Shown here: positions 1-9,723 of the stretch, piece after piece | How the letters are laid out: the number at the start of each line of letters is the position of its first letter | How positions within the stretch are numbered: the first letter of the stretch is position 1 | Origin: Symsagittifera roscoffensis | Lineage: Eukaryota; Xenacoelomorpha; Acoela; Convolutidae | DNA: 64,000 bases | Assembly (NCBI RefSeq): GCF_963678635.1 | Contig: NC_087064.1 | Span: 36,093,716-36,157,715, forward strand | Direction of reading: 5' to 3' | Notes under the pieces: model-generated | The model's database searches: none | The model's input: the letters and a program-made list of their open reading frames with translations, nothing else | What the model was told of the DNA's origin: nothing | Made by a program: the position numbers and the translations under genes

Positions 1-1187
1 TTTTTTCACCGTGTATGTTTATTTAGTTGTCGCTAGCCAGTCGTCTAGCTTCTGATTATCTTGTTTAGTTTGTCTAAGTTAAAAGGAGACTATCGCACCG
101 CATTGAACGGAGAAATTCTAGAAAACTAGGCCTAAAATCGATGTAATTTTAGTCGTATTCGTATTTCATGTTGATCTATGCCTTTGGGATAATGCACTTT
201 TCGGCCTCTGAAGTTCATCCTTAGAGTTATCTGGCTGAGTTATCCTTAGAGTCATCTGGCTGTATTATTAAACACTGGCAATTGTATTATCCTTAAATTT
301 GGCCGCGTTTTAGACAAACATATATTTTTTAATCTATACTTTTTTTCGATTCAGCTTGCGTCCTTTTTTGGGCTTTTTGTTTCAAAATTGCTATCTTTTT
401 CGTTGTTTTTCAGCTTTTTTTTAAACGTTGCGTACGATTTGCATATTTAACAGGATTAATTTATTTGGATTGTTTTCCAGGTTTTGTTGGTTTTCTGAAA
501 AAAAAAATTATGGTAATTGTTTGAATATTGTAGTCAAGTTTTTTGGTTTTCTTTTATTATAGTTTTTATCTTTGTTTATAGCAAGCTATCGAAAGTGCCT
601 TTTGAAATCACCGAATGTTGATGATGGACATGCAGTTTGTTTGCTTCGAAGCTCTTGGTAAACTTGATGTTTACGGATTATAAAGTTTGGACTGAAAACT
701 CACTTTATTCGTTTCCGTCTCATCTAATAGTTATTTAGAAATAAATAAATAAGAGTTGGTTTACCCGGAGTCATTTTGATGTTTCAGTCGACTGATTTCT
801 ATAAGAAATTCTTAAAAATTCGCTTGTAGCTGGCAATTTCTTCAACTTATTTGATTTAATTGCATCTTTTCTCTTAAGAGCCACCTTATCTTTCGAACTC
901 TAGCCTGTAATTTTGTAAAGCAAGTGGTGCGAATCTCTGCTTCTTCTCTGTGTTTGAATCATGTGATAGCTCAATTGATAATGAGTTCAATTTTCTTAGC
1001 TTTTACGGCATTTTTAGTCTTAAGCTAACGTCTACACGTGGGACGGCTGAGAGTCTGGGTGTAAATCTGGCGAGGACCTGTTAAATCCAAAATGAACCTT
1101 TTCTTTTTCCAAAGAAATTTTTGGCTTATTTCTTGGCTTTACAGTCGTCGACCCTCATTTTGTCTGCCCAGTATGCGCTTAATGAAC
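1..1187. repeat. Copy A of a ~1.2 kb repeat unit
   Basis: This stretch reappears almost unchanged at 5553-6735 (copy B), including its first bases, so the window opens inside or at the edge of the unit. A partial third copy starts at 6738. It is T-rich, has no convincing reading frame, and contains a tRNA-like SINE head near 1014-1085. Similarity to B ends just after the shared string gcgcttaatgaact, where A runs into the 1.52 kb repeat series and B runs into copy C. Confidence 0.85.
1014..1085 (+). repeat. tRNA-derived SINE head (family 1)
   Basis: A box-A-like segment (agtcttaagctaacg) is followed about 40 bases later by a degenerate box-B-like segment (gggtgtaaatctgg) and gaggacctg. The same arrangement occurs at 6554-6625, 19322-19395 and, with a better box A, at 20255-20329. 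It is a decayed Pol III promoter head inside the ~1.2 kb repeat, not a functional tRNA gene. Confidence 0.5.
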
Positions 1188-1725
1188 TTTGGGAAAGGGT
1201 TGCTCCAATTCCGATGGATACGATGAATTTTCTCCACTGAAACAAAAACAATAGTAATATGATAAATCAGTAGTTGCCCTGTTTTTAGGAGTGACCTCGT
1301 ATTCTGGAGATACTGAAACCCAGAAATTAAGTTAGTTTGCGCGGTTTGGCCGCTAGCCTTAGACAGTAATGACTTTGTCGACCCGATGTTAATGGACCAC
1401 ACTTTGAGATGGCTTTGGTAGAGACGGTTAAAAGCATAAGAAGCTGTGTTTAGACGCTAGCCAGTCGTGTTGGAACCTAGCTTCATTTTCTGTCGGTATG
1501 CATTTCCGGACGAATATTAGAGTTGAGCCAGAAAAATCTGCTGCGATCGTGCTAATCTTATTTCATCGTCCGACTTAAAAATGAAATATACCATAATGCC
1601 TATACCCATATTTCTTGGTTGGAAACTAATATGCCACACTTGGAAAATTAAAAATCAACTGTTACCAGCCTGCTCATAAATTAAATACAAAAACTACCCT
1701 ATCGACATATCGACAAAAATACAAT

Positions 1726-2043
1726 ATGAGAACTAAAAAGTTATACTTCGTAGAAATATATAACGGACAAATTATAGAAAACTCGTTTTTTAAACGATCA
1801 GAAATGATTTGGAATAAAACTTTAGATGACAAAGCTAACTCATCGGGTATACCACTAACCTATCAACAAACGAAGACCAAAATTAAAACCTACTTGCTAT
1901 TTTTAATTAAGGAAGATCCAGCAGTGGCAAACTATGTTAGGTGTTCATGGAAAAAATTTAAGTTCATTTATGGAAAAACAGTAACTCCATTTGTCATTTC
2001 TTTGATCTATAACATACATGTTAAAATTAAAACTTGTTTTTAA
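1726..2043 (+). CDS. Unknown 105-aa ORF, 'alpha' copy 1
   Basis: An ATG-started frame of 105 codons. It has no signal peptide, membrane segment or domain I recognise. It is rich in Lys, Asn and aromatic residues, starting MRTKKLYFVEIYNGQ, with Trp-containing stretches near residues 28 and 84. The same protein begins each of the two later 1.52 kb units: copy 2 has lost its ATG and ends early, and copy 3 has an in-frame stop. Persistence of the frame over about 80 codons in diverged copies suggests it derives from a real coding exon, perhaps of a transposable element. It may equally be a remnant, because sister copies are broken. Function unknown. Confidence 0.4.
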   Translation: MRTKKLYFVEIYNGQIIENSFFKRSEMIWNKTLDDKANSSGIPLTYQQTKTKIKTYLLFLIKEDPAVANYVRCSWKKFKFIYGKTVTPFVISLIYNIHVKIKTCF

Positions 2044-2415
2044 TGTGATTTTATTTTCGCTTAATTTTCATTAATATCTGACACACAAAGCATTTTGTAA
2101 ATTCCATTTGATGACTATGTACCATTTTGATGAGTTATTTAAAATTCAAGGAGATATTTGACCGAGCTGTCCATTGAGTATGTGAATTTCGACCAGAATG
2201 GCCTGAATTGCGTGACAGAAACGAATTTCATTGGTAGCAGTTGTGTGAGAAAATTGGTTGTTTCGAAGGATTAACGTTGTTAATAGTAAAATTGAACAAA
2301 TTGTGAAGGATCAATATGGAATGACGAATTAAAATTTTAATTTTGGCAACAAGCGTGCATGATCCGTCACAATTGTAATTTTCGCGCAAACTGAAAAAAC
2401 GCGAAACTCTCAACG

Positions 2416-2655
2416 ATGATTTTCGCTACTCGAGAGAAAAAGAGCGAACGACATCAATGTCCGAAGAACGCTCCGAGTTGTAAGGATAGTTAACGAGCAA
2501 TTCCCGAGAAATTGGAGGGCTATTGGGAAGATCTGCTACCTTTCCTGATTGCCAAGAAGACAGCTCTTCGACCGGTTTTGAGAATCCAGAAGAGTCTTGG
2601 AAAAGACAGCAGACATTGGTTTTAACAAATTTTAGCTTCCAGGATAGCCTTTAAT
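2416..2655 (+). pseudogene. Broken copy of the 'beta' reading frame in U1
   Basis: Aligns with the open beta frame of unit U2 at 3931-4182. Here a 14-base deletion after the aaggatag string and small indels downstream break the frame. The start MIFATREK is intact. It shows that U1 and U2 descend from the same sequence and that beta is no longer maintained here. Confidence 0.5.
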
Positions 2656-3244
2656 TGAGTTTAATTGAAGACTAATTCAATTTCCAGAACACGAGAAGCT
2701 AAGAACTGAGGGAAAGGGTGCTCCATTTCCGATGGATACAATGAATTTTATTCACCGAAAAAAAAAACAATAGTAATATGATAAATCAGTAGTAGCCCTG
2801 TTTTTAGGAGTGACCTAGTGGTCTGGAGATACTGAAACCCAGAAATTAAGTTAGTTTGCGCGGTTTGGCCGCTAGCCTTAGACAGTAATGACTTTGTCGA
2901 CCCAATGTTAATGGACCACACTTTGAGATGGCTTTGGTAGAGACGGTTAAAAGCATAAGAAGCTGTGTTTAGACGCTAGCCAGTCGTGTTGGAACCTTGC
3001 TTCATTTTCCGTCAGTATGCATTTCCGGACGAATATTAGAGTTGAGCCAGAAAAATCTGCTGCGATCGTACTAATTTTCTTTCATCAACCGACTTAAAAA
3101 TCAATTATACTATAATGCCTATACCCATGCTTCTTGATTGGAAACTAATATGCCACACTTGGAAAATTAAAAATCAACTGTTACCAGCCTACTCATAAAT
3201 TAATTACAAAAACTACCCTATCAACATATCGACAAAACTATCAT

Positions 3245-3487
3245 TTGAGAACTAAAAAGTTATTCTTCGTAGAAATATATAACGGACAAATTATAGAAAA
3301 CTCGTTTTTTAAACGATCAGAAAAGATTTGGAATAAGACTTTAGAGGACAAAGCTAACTCATCGGGTCTACTAACATGCCAACAAACGAAGAACAAATTT
3401 GAAACTTACTTCCCATTTTTATTTAAGGTAGATCCATCAGTGGCAACCTATGATAAGATTTCATGGAACAAATTTAATTTCATTTAG
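3245..3487 (+). pseudogene. Alpha ORF copy 2, start codon lost
   Basis: About 80 codons alignable with the frame at 1726. The initiating ATG is TTG here (attTGAGAAC against atATGAGAAC), and the frame stops about 25 codons earlier than copy 1. Substitutions include many conservative changes. I regard it as a decayed paralogue. Confidence 0.5.
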
Positions 3488-3930
3488 GTAAAAACAGTTA
3501 CTCCATTTGTCATATTTTTGATCTATAACATACTTAAAAAAATTATAACTTGTTATTAATGTAATCTTATTTTCGCTTAATTTTCATTAATATCTGACAC
3601 ACAAAGCATTTTGTAAATTCCGTTCGATGACTATGTACCATTTTGATGAGTTACTTGAAATTCAAGGAGTACATTGACCGTGCTGTCCGTTGATTATGTG
3701 AAATTTGACCAGAATGGCCTGAATTGCGTGGCAGAAATGAATTTTATTGGTAGCAGTTGGGTGAGAAAATTGGTTGTTTCGAAGGATTAACGGTGTTAAT
3801 AGTACAATTGAACGTAGTGGGAAAGATTATAAAGGAATGACGAATCAATTTTTGATGTTGGCAACAGGCGTGCATGACCCGTCACAATTGTAATTTTCGC
3901 AAAAACTGAAAAAGTGCGAAACTCACAACG

Positions 3931-4182
3931 ATGATTTTCGCTACTCGAGAGAAAAACAGCGAACGACATCAATGTCCGAAGAACGCTCCGAGTTGTAAGG
4001 ATAGTACAGCTACAATCGTTAACGAGCAATTCCGAGAAATCGGAGGGCTATCGGGAAGATCTGCTACCCTTCCTGATTCCCAAGAAGACAGCTCTTCGAT
4101 CGGTTTTGAGAATCCAGAAGAGTCTTGGAAAAGACAGCAGATATTCGTTTTAACAGTTTTTAACTTCCAGGATAGCCTTTAA
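3931..4182 (+). CDS. Unknown 83-aa ORF, 'beta' frame
   Basis: An ATG-started frame of 83 codons with Ser, Glu, Lys and Cys, low hydrophobicity and no recognisable domain. Its composition looks more protein-like than neighbouring AT-rich DNA. The U1 counterpart (2416-2655) is frameshifted. Being downstream of alpha in each unit, it could be a second exon or second ORF of the same lost element. No function can be assigned. Confidence 0.3.
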   Translation: MIFATREKNSERHQCPKNAPSCKDSTATIVNEQFREIGGLSGRSATLPDSQEDSSSIGFENPEESWKRQQIFVLTVFNFQDSL

Positions 4183-4237
4183 TTGAATTTAATTGAAGAC
4201 TAATGCAATTTTCAGAACACGAGAAGCTAAGAACTGT

Positions 4238-5150
4238 GGGAAAGGGTTGCTCCTTCTCCGATGGATATGATGAATTTTCTCCACTGAAACAATAACAATA
4301 GTACTACGATAATTTAGTAGTTTCCCTGTTTTTAGGAGTGACCTTGTAGTCTGGAGATACTGATACCCAGCCATGAGCTCACTAGTTTTGCATAAAACTA
4401 AGTGAATAGCGCGGTTCGGCGGATAGCCTTAGGCAGTAATGACTTTGTCGACCCGATGTTAATGGACCACACTTTGAGATGGCTTCGGTGGAGACGGTTA
4501 ACATCATAAGAAGCTGTGTTTAGACGCTAGCCAGTCGTGTTAGAACCTAGCTTTGTTTTCCGTCGGTATGCATTTCCGGACGAATGTTAGAGTTGAGCCA
4601 GAAAAATCTGCTGCGATCGTGCTAAATTTATTTCATCGTCCGATTTAAAGATGAAAAATACTATAATGCCTATAACCATGTTTCTTGATTGGAAACTAAT
4701 GTGGCACTCGTGGAAAATTAAAAATGAACTGTTACTAGCCTACTCAAAAAGTAAATACGAAAACTACCCTATCGACATATCGACAAAACTACCATATGAG
4801 AACTAAAAAGTTATACTTCGTAGAAATATATAACGGACCAATTATAGAAAACTCGTTTTTTAAACGATCAGTAATGATATGGAATAAGATTTAAGATGAC
4901 AAAGCTAACTCATCGGGTCTACTAACATACCAACAAACGAAGAACAAATTTGAAACTTACTTCCCATTTTTATTTAAGGTAGATCCATCAGTGGCAACCT
5001 ATGATACGATTTCATGGAAAAAATTTAAGTTCATTTAGGGAAAAACAGTAACTCCATTTGACATTTTTTTGATTTATAACATACATGTTAAAATCATAAC
5101 TTGTTATTAATGTTAACTTATTTTCGCTTAATTTTCTTTAATATCGAACA
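4238..5150. repeat. Truncated 1.5 kb unit U3
   Basis: Third repeat unit. It follows U1 and U2 through the alpha region, then leaves the alignment near 5150, so the beta part is missing. Confidence 0.75.
4796..5038 (+). pseudogene. Alpha ORF copy 3, internal stop
   Basis: Keeps the ATG and the first 32 codons of the alpha frame, then has an in-frame TAA at 4892-4894. The downstream sequence remains alignable with copies 1 and 2. Decayed copy. Confidence 0.5.
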
Positions 5151-5552
5151 CACATTTGAATTTAATTGAATTTTGCAATTTAAGTATTTATTTATTTATT
5201 TTTTGTTATTGAATGCGTATATTGCTCACTTTCATTCAGCTTTTTTTTTCAGTTAGGCCATGGACTCCATGGAAACTCTTGGTAAGTTGAATTAACAAAA
5301 AATTATGTAAAACAATAGGAATTCTAATACCAAAATTTGGGCGGTGGCGAGGGTTCAGGCCTTTTGCATTTAAGCTTCTCCATCCTAGCATGAAAAAATT
5401 ATAGCGCTTCCAGTTTGTCAATTTTTAGTAAGTTTAAAACAATTTTTCACCTACTTTCTCAATTACACCCACACAAAAGTGCTTCCTTGCTTTCTTAGTG
5501 CTGGACTAAGCGCTGCATAGAGTTAGCTTTTATCCATAAATAAATAAAGATG
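5151..5552. other. Spacer between U3 and copy B
   Basis: AT-rich spacer ending just before the start of copy B. I see no coding potential beyond chance and no repeat shared with the rest of the window. Confidence 0.4.
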
Positions 5553-6735
5553 TTTTTTCACCGTGTATGTTTATTTAGTTGTCGCTAGCCAGTCGTCTAG
5601 CTTCTGATTATCTTGTTTAGTTTGTCTAAGTTAAAAGGAGATTATCGCACCGCATTGAACGGAGAAATTCTAGGAAACTAGGCCTAAATTCGATGTAATT
5701 TTAGTCGTATTCGTATTTCATGTTGATCTATGCTTTTCCGATAATGCAGTTTTCGGCCTCTGAAGTTCATCCTTAGAGTTATCTGACTGAGTTATCCTTA
5801 GAGTCATCTGGCTGTATTATTAAACACTGGCAATTGTATTATCCTTAAATTTAGCCGCGTTTTAGACAAACATATATTTTTTAATCTATATTTTTTTTCG
5901 ATTCAGCTTGCGTCCTTTTTTGGGCTTTTTGTTTCAAAATTGTTATCTTTTTCGTTGTTTTTCAGCTTTTTTTAAACGTTGCGTACGATTTGCATATTTA
6001 ACAAGATTAATTTAATTGGATTGTTTTCCAGGTTTTATTGGTTTTCTGCAAAAAAAAATTATGGTAATTGTTTGAATATTGTAGTCAAGTTTTTTGGTTT
6101 TCTTTTATTATAGTTTTTATCTTTGTTTATAGCAAGCTATCGAAAGTGCCTTTTGAAATCACCGAATGTTGATGATGGACATGCAGTTTGTTTGCTTCGA
6201 AGCTCTTGGTAAACTTGATGTTTACGGATTATAAAGTTTGGACTGAAAACTCACTTTATTCGTTTCCGTCTCATCTAATAGTTATTAAGAAATAAATAAA
6301 TAAGAGTTGGTTTGCCCGGAGTCATTTTGATGTTTCAGTCGACTGATTTCTATAAGAAATTCTTAAAAATTCGCTTGTAGCTGGCCATTTCTTCAACTTA
6401 ATTGATTTAATTGCATCTTTTTCCCACATTATCTTTCGAACTTTAGCCTGTAATTTTGTAAAGCAAGTGGTGCGAATCTCTGCTTCTTCTCTGTGTTTGA
6501 ATCATGTGATAGCTCGATTGATAATGAGTTCAATTTTCCTAGCTTTTACGGCATTTTTAGTCTTAAGCTAACGTCTACACCTGGGACGGCTGAGGGTCTG
6601 GGTGTAAATCTGGCGAGGACCTGTTAAATCCAAACTGAACCTTTTCTTTTTCCAAAGAAATTTTCGGCTTATTTCTTGGCTTTACAGTCGTCGACCCTCA
6701 TTTTGTCTGCCCAGTATGCGCTTAATGAACTTTTT
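5553..6735. repeat. Copy B of the ~1.2 kb repeat unit
   Basis: Near-identical to 1-1187, with scattered substitutions and a few indels. The offset of 5552 bases makes the segment from copy A to copy B a ~5.55 kb tandem period. A tRNA-like SINE head is again present (6554-6625). The copy is followed directly by partial copy C. Confidence 0.85.
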
Positions 6736-6737
6736 TA

Positions 6738-7220
6738 TTAATGCTTATTCAACACTGTCAGTTGTTTTGTTCCTTAAATTTACGCGCATTTCAGACAAAC
6801 ATATATATGTTTGAATATATATATTTCTTTTCGATTCAGGTTGCGTCTTTTTTTGGGCTTTTTTCAAATTGCTATCTTTTTGGTTGTTGTTCAGCTTTTT
6901 TTACCGTTGCGTATGATTCTCATATTTTACACGATTAATTTAATTGGATTGTTTTCCAGGCTTTCTGGGTTTTATTGGTTTTCTGTAAAAAAAATTTTTT
7001 TTATGGTAATTGTTTGAATATTGTAGTCAAGTTTTTTTGAATATTTTCATTATAGTTGTTTTATCTTCATTTATAGCAAGCTATTGGAAGTGCCTTTTGA
7101 AGTCTCCGACCAATGATATTGGACATGCAGTTTGTTTGTTTCCAAGATTTTCAGCGAATTATATTGGTAAACTTGATGTTTATGGATTATAAACGTTGGA
7201 CTGAAAACTCACTTTATCTT
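6738..7220. repeat. Copy C, left part (split by the LTR element)
   Basis: A diverged partial copy of the unit, matching A from about position 265 onward. It stops at the LTR and resumes at 19045, where taatagttat-like sequence continues the unit. This identifies the insertion site of the retrotransposon. Confidence 0.75.
7216..7220. repeat. Target-site duplication, left (ATCTT)
   Basis: ATCTT immediately precedes the 5' LTR and is repeated at 19045-19049 after the 3' LTR. A 5-bp duplication is normal for Ty3/gypsy-type integrases. Confidence 0.85.
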
Positions 7221-7610
7221 TGTAACATAGTGCTACTCGCCTATGTTAGTCATTCTTAACTAGTTACCATAATTGGAGCATATTAAATATTCAATTGCTA
7301 TTCTAAATGTCAATGTGAAAGTGTTAAATGATATTTGTTTAATGTAAACAATAAACTGATGAATGTTCAGTATAATTGAGAGAGCCATTATAATCAGGAG
7401 CTCGCTAAAAGGAGACAATTCAACTAGTAACACTCACTTCTAATCTTAAGCTCAGACACTAGCGAAGGTTGAAACTGACATCACAAAGCGCATCCCTGAG
7501 TTGAAGATTCACTAGCCTAGACCACACATCCAACATACATACATACTTCAACACTCTAGAAAGCACTCCTCAATCAACCAATCGATTATAGCCAGTAAAG
7601 GTATATAACA
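7221..7610 (+). repeat. 5' LTR, 390 bp
   Basis: Begins tgtaacatag and ends gtatataaca. It matches 18655-19044 over the full length in a direct read. An AATAAA signal lies at 7350-7355, about one third into the LTR, compatible with an R-region poly(A) site. The promoter cannot be pinned down by eye. Confidence 0.95.
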
Positions 7611-7631
7611 TGGCGACTATGAGTGGGATGA
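7611..7631 (+). promoter_or_regulatory. Primer-binding site
   Basis: TGGCGACTATGAGTGGGA starts directly at the LTR edge, as expected for a site pairing with a tRNA 3' end finishing in CCA. The G discriminator position and the first bases resemble a serine tRNA acceptor end, but the tRNA identity is only a guess. Confidence 0.65.
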
Positions 7632-8241
7632 TGTTACCAACCTTTCAAGACAAGCTGAAGCTGATTGCAAAGTGAGAGTGAAAACAAGACGACATCCACC
7701 ACAAGACGACTTCCATACGCCACAAGCTGAAACAAGATCACGGCAGTAACTGGCTCAAACAGCAGAAAAGCGGGGCAAAAACTGTTTTGTGTTGATGACA
7801 ACTACTACACTTCTCCAGGAAAGTGATACAGTGTACAAAAACAGTTAGTTAAAACTTAAAACTCTCGGTGCTTAAAGTAAAATTGATGAGTGCTCATTTG
7901 AAACTAGTCATTTGAAATCATCCATGAGAACCGTCTGAAAACCTATCCAGTGCTTAAAGTCTAACCAAATTTCAAAAAGAAAAATAGTGGAATAATATTA
8001 AAGCCGCAAGACAAGTTAACTTAAAAAGTAGAAAGTTTAAAAAATATAACAACAAGAGTTAATTAACTCCGACTCGTAACTAATCATAGTACGAGCTAAC
8101 TATATATTTTCTCAGAGACGATAATTACGTCCTTAAAACTTAAGAACCCACTAGGCAATAATTATTTCCACTATAAAATAGCGACTGATTCATCTGAAAT
8201 CATTTTTGAATCAGACTTGACAATCATATAACTGTGATAAG
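7632..8241 (+). other. 5' untranslated leader of the LTR element
   Basis: About 610 bases between primer-binding site and gag ATG, A-rich and without a long ORF. It would contain the packaging signal and any splice donor used for env; I could not single out a donor with confidence. Confidence 0.6.
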
Positions 8242-9723
8242 ATGGCGCACGCTCAAATCTCAGTCGAACCGTTTGGCGGAAGCGATAACGAAGATTTCGC
8301 CCAATTCGAACAACTTTTCCAAGGATACGTTGGAGTTGCGGGAATCGCAAATGCTCAGCAAGCGAATTTTCTACAATTGCACCTGCGAGATAGCGCTCTG
8401 CGATTCTACCAGACACTGCCAGCACTAACAAGAGCCGACGTACCTCTTAGTCTAGCGGCACTACGCGACCATTTTTGCAACCCTCAATTGCAAGAGGTCC
8501 ACGTTCTAAAACTCGAACAATCGAAGTTCGATATCAAGCGAGACTCACCAGAAAACTACCTGGTCAACCTCACAAAAAAGGCACAGCGAGCCTACCCTAC
8601 ACCGGATCTACCTGCGGTTGCCCCAATCGACGGAGCACTAGCAGACGCTGCAGCCGCTGCAGACACAGCGCGCTTCCATAGAGAGACGGCACAACGTCAA
8701 GAACGACTTGACGCTGAAAATGATCATAGGAACAACCAAATTAAACGTCTTTTTATAAAAGGCATGCCCAATTGGCTCCGTTCGAAGATGATGGAACAAC
8801 CAGCTGCCACAACAGTACAAGAGCTTTGTAACCTGGCGCGCAAACAAATGACAATTAGAGACGTCTGTCGTAATGAGGATTACCCAGAAGATAGTTTCAA
8901 TGAAATTGGAGATACAGTTTCTCACAACCTAATCAGTGCGTTGTCGAAACTAACAACAGCCCAGGAACAGATTGAGAAACAACTCAACGAAGTCCGTAGT
9001 GAGCTATCGGATCAGAGAAAAATGATCCAGTCACGACCACAACGTGACAACGGAAACACACAGCAGAGCTCTCAACTGAATAGCCAAAACGCTGGTGGGA
9101 ATAATAATCAAGCCCAACAACAAAATCAAGGAAACAATGCACAAAATCAAGGAACTGGAAATGGCCCTGATCAGGGCAATACTTCTGGCCCTAATCAAGG
9201 GAATGGTTATCAAGGGAATGGGCAACAAGGATACAATCAAAGAAAGGGGAGATTTGGTAAAGGAAAAAAGAACGGACAGCAGAGAAATGATGGGGGATAC
9301 GGAAACCAAGGTTTCTCCGGGTTTCAAAATATGCAGTACCCCCCACAAATGTTCCAGTTCCCCCAACAGATGCCTGGAATGCAATCGAACCCCTATTTCC
9401 AACAAAACCAGAACTACCCTCAAACACAACAGAACGCTCAATTTTATTCGAACCAGATGTACCCTCAGGGCCAACAAACCCAACAGCAACAAGCGATAGC
9501 TACGCCACCACAACAGAATCCTCAGTTTGCCCAGCAAGTTGCACAACCAATGATGCAGCAGGTGCACACCCAAAACCCAAATACAGCAGCAGTTCGCACT
9601 GGATCAAAATTCTGTGATCACTGCGGGAAGTTTGGCCATACCATAAGCCAATGTTGGCACAAACCCAAGCCACAGGGACAGCAGCAACAGAATTTCCCGT
9701 TCCAAATGGAACCAAAAAACTAA
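8242..9723 (+). CDS. gag: Gag polyprotein of the LTR element
   Basis: 493 codons from ATG 8242 to TAA 9721-9723. Residues about 1-200 look like a retrotransposon capsid region: an FxQLxLRDxALRFYQTLP-like stretch, then an LRDHF motif. Residues about 225-255 are a likely coiled coil. Residues about 265-450 are very rich in Gln, Asn and Gly. A zinc knuckle CX2CX4HX4C (Cys458, Cys461, His466, Cys471) near the C-terminus binds RNA in this family. The last codons form the -1 slippery heptamer, so most ribosomes should end here and a minority continue into pol. No breaks are seen. Confidence 0.93.
   Translation: MAHAQISVEPFGGSDNEDFAQFEQLFQGYVGVAGIANAQQANFLQLHLRDSALRFYQTLPALTRADVPLSLAALRDHFCNPQLQEVHVLKLEQSKFDIKRDSPENYLVNLTKKAQRAYPTPDLPAVAPIDGALADAAAAADTARFHRETAQRQERLDAENDHRNNQIKRLFIKGMPNWLRSKMMEQPAATTVQELCNLARKQMTIRDVCRNEDYPEDSFNEIGDTVSHNLISALSKLTTAQEQIEKQLNEVRSELSDQRKMIQSRPQRDNGNTQQSSQLNSQNAGGNNNQAQQQNQGNNAQNQGTGNGPDQGNTSGPNQGNGYQGNGQQGYNQRKGRFGKGKKNGQQRNDGGYGNQGFSGFQNMQYPPQMFQFPQQMPGMQSNPYFQQNQNYPQTQQNAQFYSNQMYPQGQQTQQQQAIATPPQQNPQFAQQVAQPMMQQVHTQNPNTAAVRTGSKFCDHCGKFGHTISQCWHKPKPQGQQQQNFPFQMEPKN
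9714..9720 (+). promoter_or_regulatory. -1 ribosomal frameshift heptamer A AAA AAC
   Basis: The heptamer A AAA AAC lies in the correct phase (codons CCA AAA AAC in the gag frame) and is followed at once by the gag TAA. Pol is in the -1 frame and is open across the site. This is a canonical X XXY YYZ slippery site. I could not recognise a clear stimulatory stem or pseudoknot in the next 60 bases, which are a low-complexity Ser/Lys-coding run. Confidence 0.85.

Larger units (their letters stand above)
1191..2709. repeat. 1.52 kb tandem unit U1
   Basis: First of three direct repeats; the string gggaaaggg marks their starts at 1191, 2710 and 4238 (periods 1519 and 1528). By eye the units differ by roughly a tenth of positions, more than copies A and B, so this series looks older than the A/B duplication. 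Each unit carries a small reading frame (alpha) and a second one (beta) downstream. Confidence 0.8.
2710..4237. repeat. 1.52 kb tandem unit U2
   Basis: Second direct repeat. Its left border follows the same sequence (agaacacgagaagctaag) that precedes U3, so U2 and U3 share a longer duplicated context than U1. It contains alpha copy 2 and the open beta frame. Confidence 0.8.

Noticed and set aside
8171-9715. Several ORFs overlapping gag in other frames
   Set aside because: Shadow frames of the Gln/Asn-rich gag coding sequence.
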